64,000 bases of DNA. It comes from Okapia johnstoni. Taxonomy: Eukaryota; Chordata; Mammalia; Artiodactyla; Giraffidae. This document shows, in pieces, positions 46,502-57,347 of the stretch. The stretch is taken from the NCBI GenBank assembly GCA_024291935.2, contig CM044310.1, positions 83,698,713 through 83,762,712 of the forward strand, in the 5' to 3' direction. The position numbers were made by a program, and so were the translations under genes. The notes below the pieces were generated by a model. The model was not told the DNA's origin. It worked only from the letters and a program-made list of their open reading frames with translations, and did not search any database. Position 1 is the stretch's first letter. Each line of letters starts with the position of its first letter.

Positions 46502-46969
46502 TCAGTGCTCAGCTTTCTTTATGGTCCAACTCTCACATCCATACATGACTACTGGAAAAATCATAGCTTTGACTATATGGACCTTTGTTGGCAAAGTAAT
46601 GTCTCTGCTTTTTAGTATGCTGTCAAGTTTTGTCATAGCTTTTCTTACAAGGAGCAAACGTCTTTTAATTTCATGGCTGCAGTCACCATCTGTAGTGATT
46701 TTGAAGCCCAAGAAAATAAAATCTGTGGCTGTTTCTATTGTTTCCCCATCTATTTGCCATGACGTGATGGGACCGGATGCCATGATCTTAGTTTTCTGAA
46801 TGTTGAGTTTTAAGCCAACTTTTTCACTTTCCTCTTTCACTTTCATCAAGAGGCTCTTTAGCTCTTCTTCACTTTGTGCCATAAGGGTGGTGTCATCTGC
46901 ATATCTGAGGTTATTGGTATTTCTCCTGGCAATCTTGAATCCAGCTTGTGCTCCATCCAGCCCAGCATT
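46502..46969 (-). pseudogene. BovB ORF2 remnant: RT catalytic box and C-terminal part
   Basis: The open frame runs from just after a TGA (46970-46972) to 46502, with the first Met at 46880-46882. The catalytic YADD box is intact at 46892-46903, followed by TTLMAQSEEE. Downstream motifs KTKIMASGPITSW, SILKSRDITLPTK and VMYGCESW are the usual BovB order. The upstream TGA replaces an Arg codon of the IMRNAGL motif. Confidence 0.85.
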
Positions 46970-47011
46970 TCACATGATGTACTTTGCATAGACGTTAAAT
47001 ATGCAAGGTGG

Positions 47012-47060
47012 CAATATACAACCTTGACGTACTCCTTTATTACGTCAAGGCTGTATATTG
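47012..47060. repeat. 20-bp inverted repeat inside BovB
   Basis: Left arm 'caatatacaaccttgacgta' (47012-47031), 9-bp spacer, right arm 47041-47060 complementary at 19 of 20 positions. The right arm replaces bases present in the other BovB copy at 56440-56460. See findings. Confidence 0.95.
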
Positions 47061-47261
47061 TTGTTCTGTTGTTCCATGTCCAGTTCAAACTGTTGCTTCT
47101 TGACCTGCATACAGATTTCTCAAGAGGCAGGTAAGGTGGTCTGGTATTCCCATCTCTTGAAGAATTTTCCACAGTTTGTTGTGGATCCACACAAAGGCTT
47201 TAGCATAGTTGGTAAAGCAGAAGTAGATGTTTATCTGGAATTTTCTTGCTTTTTCTCTGAT

Positions 47262-47807
47262 CTAATGGATGTTGGCAATTTGATTTCTGGTTCCTCTGCC
47301 TTTTCTAAATCCAGCTTGAACATCTGGAATTTCACGGTTCACGTACTGTTGAGGCCTAGCTTGGAGAATTTTGAGCATTACTTTGCTAGCGTGTGAAATG
47401 AGTGCAATTGTGTGATGGTTTGAACTTTCTTTGGCATTGCCTTTCTTTGGAATTGGAATGAAAACTGACCTTTTCCGGTCTTGTGGCCATTGCTGAGTTT
47501 TCCAAATCTGCTGGCGTATTGAGTGCAGCACTTTCACAGCATCATCTTTTAGGATTTGAAATAGCTCAACTGGACTTCTATCACATCCACTATCTTTGTT
47601 CATAGTGATGCTTCCTAAGACCCAGTTGACTTCACACTCCAGAATGTCTGCCTCTAGGTGAGTGATTACACCATTGTGGTTGTCTGGGTCATTAAGATCT
47701 TTTTTGTATACTTCTTCTGTGTATTCTTGCCACCTCTTCTTAGTATCTTCTGCTTCTGTTAGGTCCATACGCTTCTGTCCTTTATTGTAGCTTTGTTTAT
47801 TGGCCAT
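47262..47807 (-). pseudogene. BovB ORF2 remnant: N-terminal RT region
   Basis: A 181-codon frame. It contains LTEAEDTKKRWQEYTEEVYK, PVELFQILKDDAVKVLHSI, SVFIPIPKKGNAKE and VQAGFRKGRGTR, all typical of BovB RT. The first several residues derive from flanking DNA and TSD (47785-47807). It stops at TAG 47262-47264 where BovB normally has Trp after ANIR. A 4-bp deletion near 47192 shifts the frame further downstream. Confidence 0.85.
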
Positions 47808-47929
47808 TAGAATGGTGACGACCTAGAAATCCCTTATCGTGGACATACCATACACTTAGAACACTATGCTGGACTTAAAAGAAGGGGGTCATCTGTGTAC
47901 ACCAGATGCAGGACTGTCTCCCAAGAAAA

Positions 47930-48300
47930 CAGTCATCTTCTCTGAGAGGACTTTCCTGATCATTCTATTTAACACAGCAACACCATATGCCAACAGTTTC
48001 TATGTCCTGACCACATTTATTTTCTATCATAATACTTAGTACCATTTATCATAATGTATGTCATCTAACATAATATATTAATATACATAAATGTGTATAT
48101 ATAAATTATATACATTCAATATACATGAAATGTTTTTATTTTGTATTGTTTTGACTTATCATCCAAAACAATAAAAAGAATGGATCACTGAGGGCAGCAA
48201 TTATATCTGTTTGTTCACTGCTTTATCCCTAGAGGCTAGAACAGTGTTGGCATACAGTAAGCATTCAATCATTTTTTGATGAATGGATGTGCTGAAGTAG
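47930..48300 (+). mobile_element. L2 LINE 3' end
   Basis: Sense L2: 'tctctgagaggactttcctg', 'accatttatcataatgtatg', 'ctgagggcagcaattatatc', 'tttatccctagaggctagaa' and 'acagtaagcattcaatcatt'. A TA-rich insertion or expansion sits at 48070-48130. Confidence 0.75.
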
Positions 48301-48598
48301 AATAATCTTTAAGATATATTTTCAAGATATAATCTTTCAAAATATAGTTCAAGGAACAAGCAAAGTGAGGAACTCTGTATAATAGGCTAATTTGTGTACC
48401 AGTGTTGTCAGTGTATATACTTCCCAGAAGACCTCTAAAAAGATATGCAAGAGACTGGGAAAGCGGTCTCTCCTGGGGAGAAGTACCAGGAGATGTGGGG
48501 TTAAGAATGGGAGGATGACTTTTTTTTACCGTATATGCTTTCAGATACCTTGATTTTTTTGTTTACTACATATGCACTTTGCTTTTTAATAAAAGAAT
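48301..48598 (+). mobile_element. ancient L1M 3' end
   Basis: 'agagactgggaaagcggtct', 'gaatgggaggatgacttttt' and 'gtatatgctttcagatacct' follow the L1M 3' UTR order, ending in an A-rich tail at about 48598. Confidence 0.55.
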
Positions 48599-48599
48599 A

Positions 48600-49020
48600 A
48601 AATACTGTCATTTTGGAGCAAGGTGGATGGACCTAGAGAATATTCTGCTTAGTGAAATAAGTCAGACAGAGAAAGACAAATACTATATGGTATCATTTAC
48701 ATGTGGGATCTAAAAAATAATCCAAATGAATCTATATACAAAACAGAAACAGACTCACAGATATAGAAAATAAATTGTGGTTACCAAAGGGGAAAGGGAA
48801 GGGAGAGGGAAAAATTAGGAGTATGTGATTAACAGATACAAACTACTATATATAAAATTGATAAGCAACAAGGGCTTACTATATAGCATAATTATACCCA
48901 TTATCTTTTAAGAACCTAAAATGAAATACAACCAGCAAACATACTGAATCACAATGTTACACACATGAAACAAATACAAGATTATTATAAATCAATCTAG
49001 TTCAGATTTTTAAAATAAAA
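48600..49020 (+). mobile_element. L1 3' end, younger
   Basis: Sense L1: 'gcaaggtggatggacctaga', 'gaaataagtcagacagagaa', 'tgtgggatctaaaaaataat' and 'caacaagggcttactatata', ending in 'caagattattataaatcaat' and an A-rich tail. It sits directly on the tail of the older L1M. Confidence 0.85.
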
Positions 49021-49827
49021 TTAGTTTTAGAATCATGATAAAAACTATTAAATGGTGACATACTATGAGCTTCAAAAGAAGGAAAAATGGGTCGCATGGC
49101 CCTGAGGAGAGTATGATAAACTTTTCCTTTGAGAGTCAGGAGGGTTGCTTAGAGGGCTGGGGGGTTAGTAGTTACAGTCAAATATAAAAGAAGAAGAAAG
49201 GACACTCCTAGCCAGAAGGAGTTACATGAGTGAGACAACAGCACAAAAGAGAAATATTTGTTCGTTGGAGTGGTTTTTATTGTAGAGTTCAGAGAATGTT
49301 CCAGGGGAATCACTCAATAGGTCAAAAGCATTGTCCTTCCTCTGGCATCAAATACATGGTAAATAAATAGGCAGTTGGGTTAAAAATAAAGAGAGGAAAT
49401 CAGAGGTCTTAAAACTAAGACCTGGGAATCACAATGATGCTGGGTTATAGGAGAAATGAAACGGGGCTTCATGGTAAGTCATTTGACCAAGCTGCAAATC
49501 TTGTAAAGAACTACATGCTGCTTGTTCTCCTGCAATAAATCTGGATCCCTTCGGAGGTCTAGCATGGTTGTGTCTTGGACGAGCACAGGGAGTGATACCC
49601 ATATTATTCATTTACAGTTTCAAATCTAAATGCTGACAGAGCTTAAGGTGGTAATAACTGGGATGGACATTGGCAAGGATAAGAAAATATCCAGGAATAC
49701 TGATGCTTCCCTAAAATTACATGCTTTCTTCCATTTTCTGTGAAATGCACAACATTTTGTCTATCATTTGCTTTCTACTTTTTTGAGAGACATGGAGATT
49801 TCTTCTCTTAAAAAAATACATAAAACA
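49021..49827. other. unique DNA, no gene seen
   Basis: No recognised repeat or exon. Confidence 0.4.
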
Positions 49828-50118
49828 GGGACTTCCCTGGTGGTCCAGTGGTTAAGAATCTGCCTGTCAAGGCAGGGGACATGGTCTTGATCCCTGGTCT
49901 GGGAAAATCTCACATGGCTTGGTGCAACTAAGCCCATGTGCCACAACTATTGAGCCTGCATGCCTTAGAACCCATGCTCTGAAACAAGCGTCAACAAGAG
50001 AAGCCACCACGATGAGAAGCCCACACACTGCAACAGAGGAGTTCCTGCTTGCTGCAACCAGAGAAAGACCTCGCATAGCAACAAAGACCCAGCACAGTAT
50101 AAATAAACAAATAAAATT
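49828..50118 (+). mobile_element. CHR-type SINE, near full length
   Basis: Sense: head 'gggacttccctggtggtcca', then 'tggttaagaatctgcctgtc', body with 'gcaactaagcccatgtgcca' and 'agagaagccaccacgatgag', and an A-rich tail 'ataaataaacaaataaaatt'. The lineage-restricted family supports Cetartiodactyla. Confidence 0.92.
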
Positions 50119-50233
50119 TAACAACAACGAAACAGAGTCCACATGCCATGATTAGTAAGTTTTACTTTGATCTCTACTGAAGTTTCTTGAGGACACTGAC
50201 CAGCCTACTAGAGGATGGCCTTTCTTCAACTCT

Positions 50234-50457
50234 GTGTGTGTGTGTTAGTCACTCAGTCATGTCCGACTCTTTGCAACCCTATGGACTGTAGCCTGCCAGG
50301 CTTCTCCGTCCATGGGATTCTCTAGGCAAGAATACTGGAGTGGGTTGCTATTTCCTTCTCCAGGGGATCTTCCCAGCCCAGGGGTTGAACATGAGTATCG
50401 TTTGTTTCCTGCATTGCCAGCAGATTCTTTATGGTTTGAGCCACCAGGGAAACCTGC
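50234..50457 (-). mobile_element. Bov-tA SINE with perfect 12-bp TSD
   Basis: 'ttcttcaactct' is exact at 50222-50233 and 50458-50469. It begins with a short (GT)n (the SINE 3' tail side), then 'gttagtcactcagtcatgtc', and ends with head 'gagccaccagggaaacctgc'. Confidence 0.97.
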
Positions 50458-50474
50458 TTCTTCAACTCTACTTT

Positions 50475-50525
50475 TATATATATATACTTTTATATATATG
50501 TACATATATATATATATACACAAAT
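50475..50525. repeat. (TA)n-rich microsatellite
   Basis: ttttatatatatatac repeated, then gtacatatatatatatatac. It lies immediately right of the SINE TSD. Confidence 0.9.
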
Positions 50526-51204
50526 TTATTTAATAAATTAATATCATTCAAAATACAGTGCCAGAATATTATGCAGATGAGTGTGCTGGTAATGTTTGTC
50601 ATGAAGCCCCTGTGCTCATGTTAGATTGGCAGTGCCCTGCTACTGCTAGTGGTTCCTAGGATTAATGCCATAGCAGCACTAGTTATCTGTTCTTCTGCAG
50701 TGCTAGTGCAGAGAATTCCTGAATAGCTCGTTTTTCTAAGATAAATTTTATCTTTATTCCCTAGTTAATATTTGCATCAGTGTAATAGGTATCAGTGAGT
50801 CTTAAGAAAGATAATGCTTCCATGATATGAACTAGATTATCCAATAATTAAGAAACTTGAATGTGTATCAGGAGAGCATAGGAATCTGGATTAGCTAACA
50901 TTGTTAGTCCTATGTACAGTTTCAAGAGTTCATTTATTAAAGTAGTTTTCTGTTTCTAGTGTGGTATATCATAAATCATGCTAGGGTTATTTTAGTATAT
51001 GTATTTAATTCCCGTGCTTCTGTTCTGAAGTCCTGGAATAGCTTTTTCAGTGTAGTTAACTGAGCTCCACTTAACACTAATGTTCATGTTGGTATAGGAA
51101 TGTTGTCTGAATTTTATAGTTGAGGCACCAGGCAGGATTTTTGACTCAGTGTTGCCAGATGTTCTGAATTTTTCAGAGAAACTAAAAAGCCAACACGTTC
51201 ATTT
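50526..51204. other. unique AT-rich DNA, no gene seen
   Basis: No recognised feature. Confidence 0.4.
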
Positions 51205-53490
51205 AAAATCTGGTGCATTAAAAAATATATTGATGACCAAGTGAAGTTTTATCATGAGATTGCAAAGCTGATTCATGAATCATCCTCAAAAATCAATCCC
51301 TGCAATTTATCACATTATGATTATACCAATAGTGAAAAACAAGGCAACAAAGTTCAACATCCATTCATAATTACAACTCTCAGAAAACTAAAAATAGAAG
51401 GAAAGTTAACAAAGACTATCTACAAAGAAACTTACAGCCGACATTATATCACATGTTTTCTCCATAAGAGATTAGGAAGTAGTCAAGCTGTCCATTTTTA
51501 TACTCCTATTCAATATCATTCTAGAAGTCCTAGCGAGCTCAATAAGTTTAGAAAAATAAATAAAAGGCATTTAGATTTAAAAAAAATAAAATATCCCTAT
51601 GTAAAAAGTCCCTATGATTTTCTACATGAAAAAAATCATAGGGAATCTACCAAAAAACATAACTAGAACTAAGTGAGCTTGACAAGATTGCAGAATGAAA
51701 GATCAATATATAGAAATCAATTGCATTTCTGTATACTAGCAATGAATAGACTATTGTAAAGAAAATATTTGAAAACAGTATCATTTACAAGAGCTCCCAG
51801 AAATGAAATTGTAAATACAGATCTAACAAAAATATGTGCAGGATGTGTAACTGAAACTACAAAATGCTGATGCCTGAAGTTAGAGAGGACCTAAATAAGC
51901 ACAGAGACACACTATGCCCATGGAGTAAAAGAGTCAATACAGTCAACATGTCAATTCTCCCCAAATTGACTAATACATTTAATACAATCCCAATCAAAAT
52001 CCCAGCAGGATTCTCTGTAGATTCACACAGCTAATTTTAAAATTTAAATGAAAAGATAAAGGAACCAGAATATTCAAAACAATTTTGAAAAAGAAAAAAG
52101 TTGGAGCATGTGCACAACCAAATTTTAAGATGTATCATAAAGCTATGGTAGTCGAGACAATGTGACACTTGTGAAATGGTAGACTCTTAGTCTAATGGAA
52201 TAGAACAAAAACATCCAGAAATTTTCTAGTGCACATAAATATCACTGACTGAATTTTAGATTTTTGACAATTTGAAAGGAGAAAGGTAGTTTCTCAACAA
52301 ATGGAGCTGTAAAACACTGGATATCAATATATAAAAGAAATATAAAATTAACTTGAAATGTATCATAGACACAAATATATTAAAACATAATACTATAAAA
52401 CTCTTAGAAGGAAACACAGAACTAAATCTTCAGGACCTAGGGTAAGGCAAAGTCTTCTTAGATATGACATCAAAAGCAAAATGCACAAAATAAAAATGAT
52501 TAATAGAAAAAAATGATGGGTCTTTATCAAAATTAAGCACCCTTTTCCATGTTGAGCACAATTAACAGAATAAAAAGACAAACCATATATTGAGAAAAAT
52601 TACTTATAAGTCATATATTGAACAAAAAATGGTATCTGTAATATACTTTTAAAAATATTCTTAAAACCCAAAAGTAAATAAACAACCTATGAAAGAAATA
52701 GGAAAAATATTGGAACAAACACTTCAGCAAAGAAGATATATGATGCCAAATAAACACAAGATGTTCAATGTGATTAATAATTAGGAAAATGCAAATTAAA
52801 ATGAGATATTAGAAAGCTTAAAGTTTTAAAAATTACTGATAATATCAAGTGTCAGTGAGAATGCAGAGAGATTCTCATACATTGCTGGAAGGAGTACAAA
52901 ATGGCATAAATACTCTGGAAAGCACCCTGGTGGTTCTTTTAAAAAATTGCCACAAGAACCAGTAATTTTATTGTAGAAATGGAAGCTTATGTTCATATAA
53001 AAACTACACACAAACACTAATGGGACCATCATTCATGATCATCAAAAACTTGATAAAGCCCAAATATCCTTCAGTAGATGAACGTATAAACACATGGTGA
53101 TATATACATACATGCATACATACAATGAAGCACCAGTGGAATATCATTCAGAAATAAAAGGAGCAAATCATTGACACATACAACATGGATGACTATCAAA
53201 TGCATTTTGCTCATGAGCTTGGTTTCAAAAGGCTATATAATCATGTAATTGCATTCATGTGATATCCTGAAGGAGACAAAGCTATAGCAACAGAGAATGT
53301 ATCAGTGATTGTCAGGGGTTAAGAGTGAGGACAGGGCTTGAATATAAGGAATTCTTGGGATGTTAGGCTCGTTCTGTATACTGTGTGTGGTGGCTACAAG
53401 AATTTAAGCATGTGTCAAAACTCATACCAAAAAATAGTGTGTCACAAAAATAATGAACTGTATTTATGTAAATTTAAAATATTAACAAAT
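51205..53490 (+). mobile_element. L1 LINE (L1M-like), about 2.3 kb of ORF2 and 3' UTR
   Basis: Long sense fossil. It begins in the RT domain ('gaccaagtgaagttttatca', 'caaagttcaacatccattca'), passes 'ctagaagtcctagcgagctc', 'caattgcatttctgtatact', 'ccaatcaaaatcccagcagg', 'cataaagctatggtagtcga' and 'gagattctcatacattgctg', and ends near 53490 in an A/T-rich 3' UTR. The FADD catalytic box is not found where expected (51590-51625). The 141-codon frame at 51241-51666 mixes frames and is not a gene. Confidence 0.85.
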
Positions 53491-53654
53491 TAATTTTTTT
53501 AAATAACGTAAGAAAAAAGGGAATCAAATTAAACAAAAAGCAGGTACTCTGGAAGCTAAATGAACTCCATCTTCAGACCAAATTCTACCCATGAACCTCC
53601 AGTTCACAACTGCTGACTTGGACAAAGAGACTATTCAAGATAGACTCTACTTAA

Positions 53655-53780
53655 GACTTCATTTCTTAACGTGAGGCTCAGAGAGGGAAAGACCATTGCC
53701 AAAGCCACACAGCTAGGCCATGAAGCCCTAGGACTGCAGTTAAGCTGCCTTACTCCTGTTCCTATGCTTTGACACAGGTT
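53655..53780 (-). mobile_element. MIR SINE fragment
   Basis: 'cgtgaggctcagagagggaa', 'attgccaaagccacacagct' and 'gccctaggactgcagttaag' are antisense MIR core segments. Confidence 0.75.
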
Positions 53781-53847
53781 ATATATAAAGAGTTGCATCT
53801 CAGCGGCATCCTAAAATTTAACATCACTCAACCACAGATTAAGTGAA

Positions 53848-53983
53848 TGGCTCCCCACTCCAGTATTCTTGCCTGAAGAATTCCATGGACAGAAGAGCCT
53901 GGCGGGCTCCAGTCCATGGGGTCGCCAAGAGTCAGACACGACTGACTCTTAGCATGACTGAGCGACTAACACTTTCACTTTCA
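53848..53983 (+). mobile_element. BOV-A2-type monomer
   Basis: No tRNA head. It starts at 'atggctccccactccagtat' and ends 'gactaacactttcactttca', the tail type of BOV-A2 units. The phrase gactgactcttagcatgactgag carries a local duplication of the tail. Confidence 0.9.
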
Positions 53984-55256
53984 GAGCAAGGGTGAGAAAT
54001 TAACCTCATGAGAAAAAGGGCAAACTCCTCAAGGTCCAGCATTTACAGGAAGTATATTAAAAATTAGGACCTTAACAAACAATTCAAGTGAAAGGCTGGG
54101 AACAACAGTCCTAGAACGATTTAACTGTTGAAATAATTCTGTCAAAAAAATTAGCAGTATTACAGGGAAGGCTGTGGGCCCTGATAGGTCCCCAGCAGAG
54201 ATGTGTCTGCTCAGGGCTGCTATTGATTCTGAAACAATCTCGCACATGATAAATGAGAATGTGCTTAGGAGAGGATTCAGTCACAAGAGCCCCCAGATCA
54301 ATCAGCTTGTCAACAGGCAGACAAAATTCAATTTTTATTCTTAGTAAACTCTTATTTGGTGGCAGACTATCGTTTCTGTGGAAATTGCTTCACAAAGGCC
54401 GAGGGGCAGGCGTGAGAACATGGAAAAAGATAATCTTTGCCAAGCATGTTAAAAGTGAAGCATTGGGGGTTTATGACTCAGAGTGAGGCAGTGTGATTAC
54501 AAGGCAGTGGCTACCGTACCCCACCTTCTTTGCCAAAAGGATGAGTTAGAGCCAGCTCTCTGGTCCTTTTCCAACATCTGACCCAACCATCTTGAAAGGA
54601 AACACTTAGAATGGGATCCCAGGCTTCTAGACAAAACTTCATGACCCCATGATGGAGCTGAAAGGGGCATTTGTGGAGATCTCCTCTTCTGTTAATTTAA
54701 ACCATACAAAATTGCCACTCTGGTAAGTTTAAAAAAAAAGTAAAAACCTAGTAAATTTCCTATGATTGAACCAGATAGCTCATCTCTTTCTTTGCCATGA
54801 TATTAGGAATTTTGAGACACTTTTTCTTACACCCTTTTCAAAGTTACCCAGAAATGAATTTCAGGACTGGGATTAGGGATTAGGATTGTTGAAGACCAGT
54901 CTTTACAATAAAGTGAACTTTTATATCCTCCCAACCAAAAGGGAATCAATCAGCACTATACTGGTTGGGTCGATTTGCTGAAAGAGGAGTGAAGAAACAA
55001 TTCGTTTACTGGATAATTTAATATTAGTAAAAGTTAAGCTCATCTCTAATTTTTACTGTCACCTATCTGGCAGGGAGTTTTAAAGGCTAAAGCTTTCAGA
55101 TAATGAGTTTAACCACACAAAGAGACACACAATACCACTGACTCTCAGCCCTGAGCCTCATGCTCCTCAGTATCTCTCCTCTGGCCTCCTCTGGCCAAAA
55201 CACCACTGGAGCTAAGGGGATGGACCTGTGCAGAGCTCAGAGGACTCCTGAAGTGT
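53984..55256. other. unique DNA, possible conserved part
   Basis: No recognised repeat. The 54130-54500 stretch is balanced in composition and free of repeats, a weak conserved-element candidate. No exon supported. Confidence 0.35.
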
Positions 55257-55265
55257 ATTTGTCAA

Positions 55266-55512
55266 AGATGCCTGTGTGTGTCTGTGTTTTGTGTGTGTGA
55301 AGTCACTTCAGTCATGTCCGACTCTTTGTGACCCTGTGGACTATAGCCCACTAGGCTCCTCTGTCCATAGGAGTCTCTAGGCAAGCATACTGGAGTGGGT
55401 TGCCATGCCTTCCTCCAGGAGATCTTCCCAATCCAGGGATCGAACCCAGGTCTCTTATGTCTCCTGCATTTTCAGGTGGATTCTTTACCACTAGTGCCAC
55501 CTGGGAAGGCCC
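55266..55512 (-). mobile_element. Bov-tA SINE with 9-bp TSD and (TG)n tail
   Basis: 'atttgtcaa' is exact at 55257-55265 and 55513-55521. The left end is a (TG)n-rich tail (55271-55299), then 'cacttcagtcatgtccgact', the antisense B-box 'gggatcgaacccag', and head 'gccacctgggaaggcc'. Confidence 0.96.
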
Positions 55513-55900
55513 ATTTGTCAATAAACAGTTCAGTTCAGTCGTTTAGTCGTGTCTGACTCTGTGACCTTATGGACTGCAGCACGCCAAGCCTCCCTGTCCA
55601 TCATCACTCCCAGAATTTATTCAAACTCATGTCCTTTGAGTTGGTGATGTCATCCAACCATCCCATCCTCTGTTGTCCCCTTCTCCTCCCACCTTCAATC
55701 TTTCTCAGCATCAGGGTATTTTCCAATGAGTCAGTTCTTCACATCAGGTGGCCAAATTATTGGAGCTTCAGCTTCAGCATCAGCCCTTCCAATGAATATT
55801 CAGGACTGATTTCCTTTAGAATTGACTGGTTTGATCTCCTTGCTGTCCAAGGGACTCTCAAGAGTCTTCTCCAGCACCACAGTTCAAAAGCATCAATTCT

Positions 55901-56107
55901 TCAGCACTCAGTTTTCTTTATAGTCCAACTCTCACATCCATACATGACTACTGGAAAAACCATAGCTTTGACTAGACAGACCTTCATTAGCAAAGGAATG
56001 TCTCTGCTTTTTAATATGCTGTCTAGATTGGTCATAACTTTTCTTCCAAGGAGCAAGCACCGTTTAATTTCACGGCTGCAGTTACCATCTGCAGTGATTT
56101 TGAGCAA
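55901..56107 (-). pseudogene. BovB ORF2 remnant, C-terminal part
   Basis: A frame of 68 codons with ITADGNCSREIKR, SILKSRDIPL and VMYGCESWTIKK. It is separated from the catalytic part by the A-run insertion at about 56106-56121. Confidence 0.8.
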
Positions 56108-56157
56108 AAAAAAAAAAAAAAGTCTGTCACTGTTTCCACTGTTTTCACATCTATTTG

Positions 56158-56652
56158 CTATGAAGTGATGGGACCAGATACCATGATCTTCGTTTTCTGA
56201 GTATTGAGTTTTAAGTCAACTTTTTCACTCTCCTCTTTCACTTTCAACAAGAGGCTCTTTAGTTCTTCTTTGCTTTCTGCCATAAGGGTGGTGTCATCTG
56301 CATGTCTGAGGTTATTGATATTTCTCCTGGGAATTTTGATTCCAGCTTGTGCTTCATCCAGTCCAGCATTTCTCATGATGTACTCTGCATATAAGTTAAA
56401 TAAGCAGGGTGACAATATACAGCCTTGACATACTCCTTTCCCTATTTGGAACCAGTCTCTTGTTCCATGTCCAGTTCTAACTGTTGCTTCTTGACCTGCA
56501 TACAGATTTCTCAGGAGGCAGGTCAGGTGGTCTGATATTTCCATCTCTTGAAGAATTTTCCACAGTTTGTTGTGGATCCACACAGTCAAAGTCTTTGTCA
56601 TAGTCAATAAGGCAGAAATAGATGTTTTTCTGAAATTCATTTGCTTTTTCAA
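56158..56652 (-). pseudogene. BovB ORF2 remnant, RT palm with altered catalytic box
   Basis: A 164-codon frame with LLRNLYAGQEATVRTGHGT, QGCILSPCLFNLYAEYIMRN (RT motif B) and NNLRHADDTTLMAES. The catalytic box reads HADD (56293-56304) rather than YADD, a Tyr-to-His change that would disable the polymerase even if the frame were whole. Confidence 0.85.
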
Positions 56653-56743
56653 TGATCCAACGGATGTTGGCAGTTTGATCTCTGGTTCATCTGCCTATTC
56701 TAAATCCAGCTTGAACATCTGAAAGTTCACGGTTCATGTACTG

Positions 56744-57031
56744 TTAAAGCCTGGCTTGAAGAATTTTGAGCATTACTTTGCTAGTGTGTGAGATGAGTAC
56801 AATTGTGCAATAGTTTGAGCATTCTTTGGCATTGCCTTTCTTTGGGATTGGAGTGAAAACTGACCTTTTCCACTCCTGTGGCCGCTGCTGAGTTTTCCAG
56901 ATTTGCTGGCATATTGAGTGCAGCACTCTAACAGCATCATCATTTAGGATTTGAAATAGCTCAACTGGAATTCCATCACCTGCACTAGCTTTGTTCATAG
57001 TGATGCTTCCTAAGGTCCATTGTATTGTCAA
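56744..57031 (-). pseudogene. BovB ORF2 remnant, N-terminal RT part
   Basis: 95 codons with SITMNKASAGDGIPVELFQI, VLHSICQQIWKTQQ and SVFTPIPKKGNAKECSNY. The first residues come from beyond the element end. It is broken from the palm fragment by frameshifts near 56650-56740. Confidence 0.8.
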
Positions 57032-57038
57032 GAATACA

Positions 57039-57340
57039 TCATATTAAATACTTTATTAGTTGGTTTCTATTTTCAAGTATTTAAATGTATGGCACATGTG
57101 CCTCCTTTGTCTCTTTTCCTGAGCCCCAGCGAGTGTGACAGTTGAGCCTATACTTACATAACTATAAAGTTATATCATCTTTAGTTGCCTGCGTAGGTTG
57201 GCACAGCTAATTCCAAGGCACTGATCATACTCAAGCAAGAATGATTCAAAAACTTTTCTGTCTGGATTCAGAATTTTATTGTATTTAAAGTTCCATATAT
57301 GATTATATTTAAATAGAGTACTTAAGTGTATGGTATACAA
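57039..57340. other. unique AT-rich DNA, no gene seen
   Basis: No recognised feature. Confidence 0.4.
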
Positions 57341-57347
57341 GATATAT

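Larger units (their letters stand above)
46125..47784 (-). mobile_element. BovB LINE, 1.66 kb, with perfect 14-bp TSD
   Basis: The TSD 'ttgtagctttgttt' is exact at 46111-46124 and 47785-47798. The left end is the antisense BovB 3' terminus ('cagttcagttcagtcactca'); the right end is the 5' truncation point inside ORF2. BovB is an RTE-type non-LTR retrotransposon whose ORF2 encodes an endonuclease and a reverse transcriptase. Only the reverse transcriptase and C-terminal parts are left here. Confidence 0.97.
55527..57024 (-). mobile_element. BovB LINE, 1.5 kb
   Basis: Antisense BovB from the 3' terminus ('ttcagttcagtcgtttagtc') to a 5' truncation in the RT region ('cttcctaaggtccattg'). Flanks 'ttgtcaataaaca' and 'ttgtcaagaataca' (57025-57038) look like an imperfect TSD that overlaps the TSD of the preceding SINE. 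An A-run (about 15) at 56106-56121 interrupts the coding sequence. Confidence 0.93.

Noticed and set aside
51241..51666. 141-codon plus-strand frame
   Set aside because: Lies in a decayed L1 ORF2 but does not follow the ORF2 frame; chance open reading.
55569..56168. Longest open frame of the window, 199 codons, plus strand
   Set aside because: It is the antisense of BovB ORF2. The true coding strand of this element is minus, where RT motifs are found.
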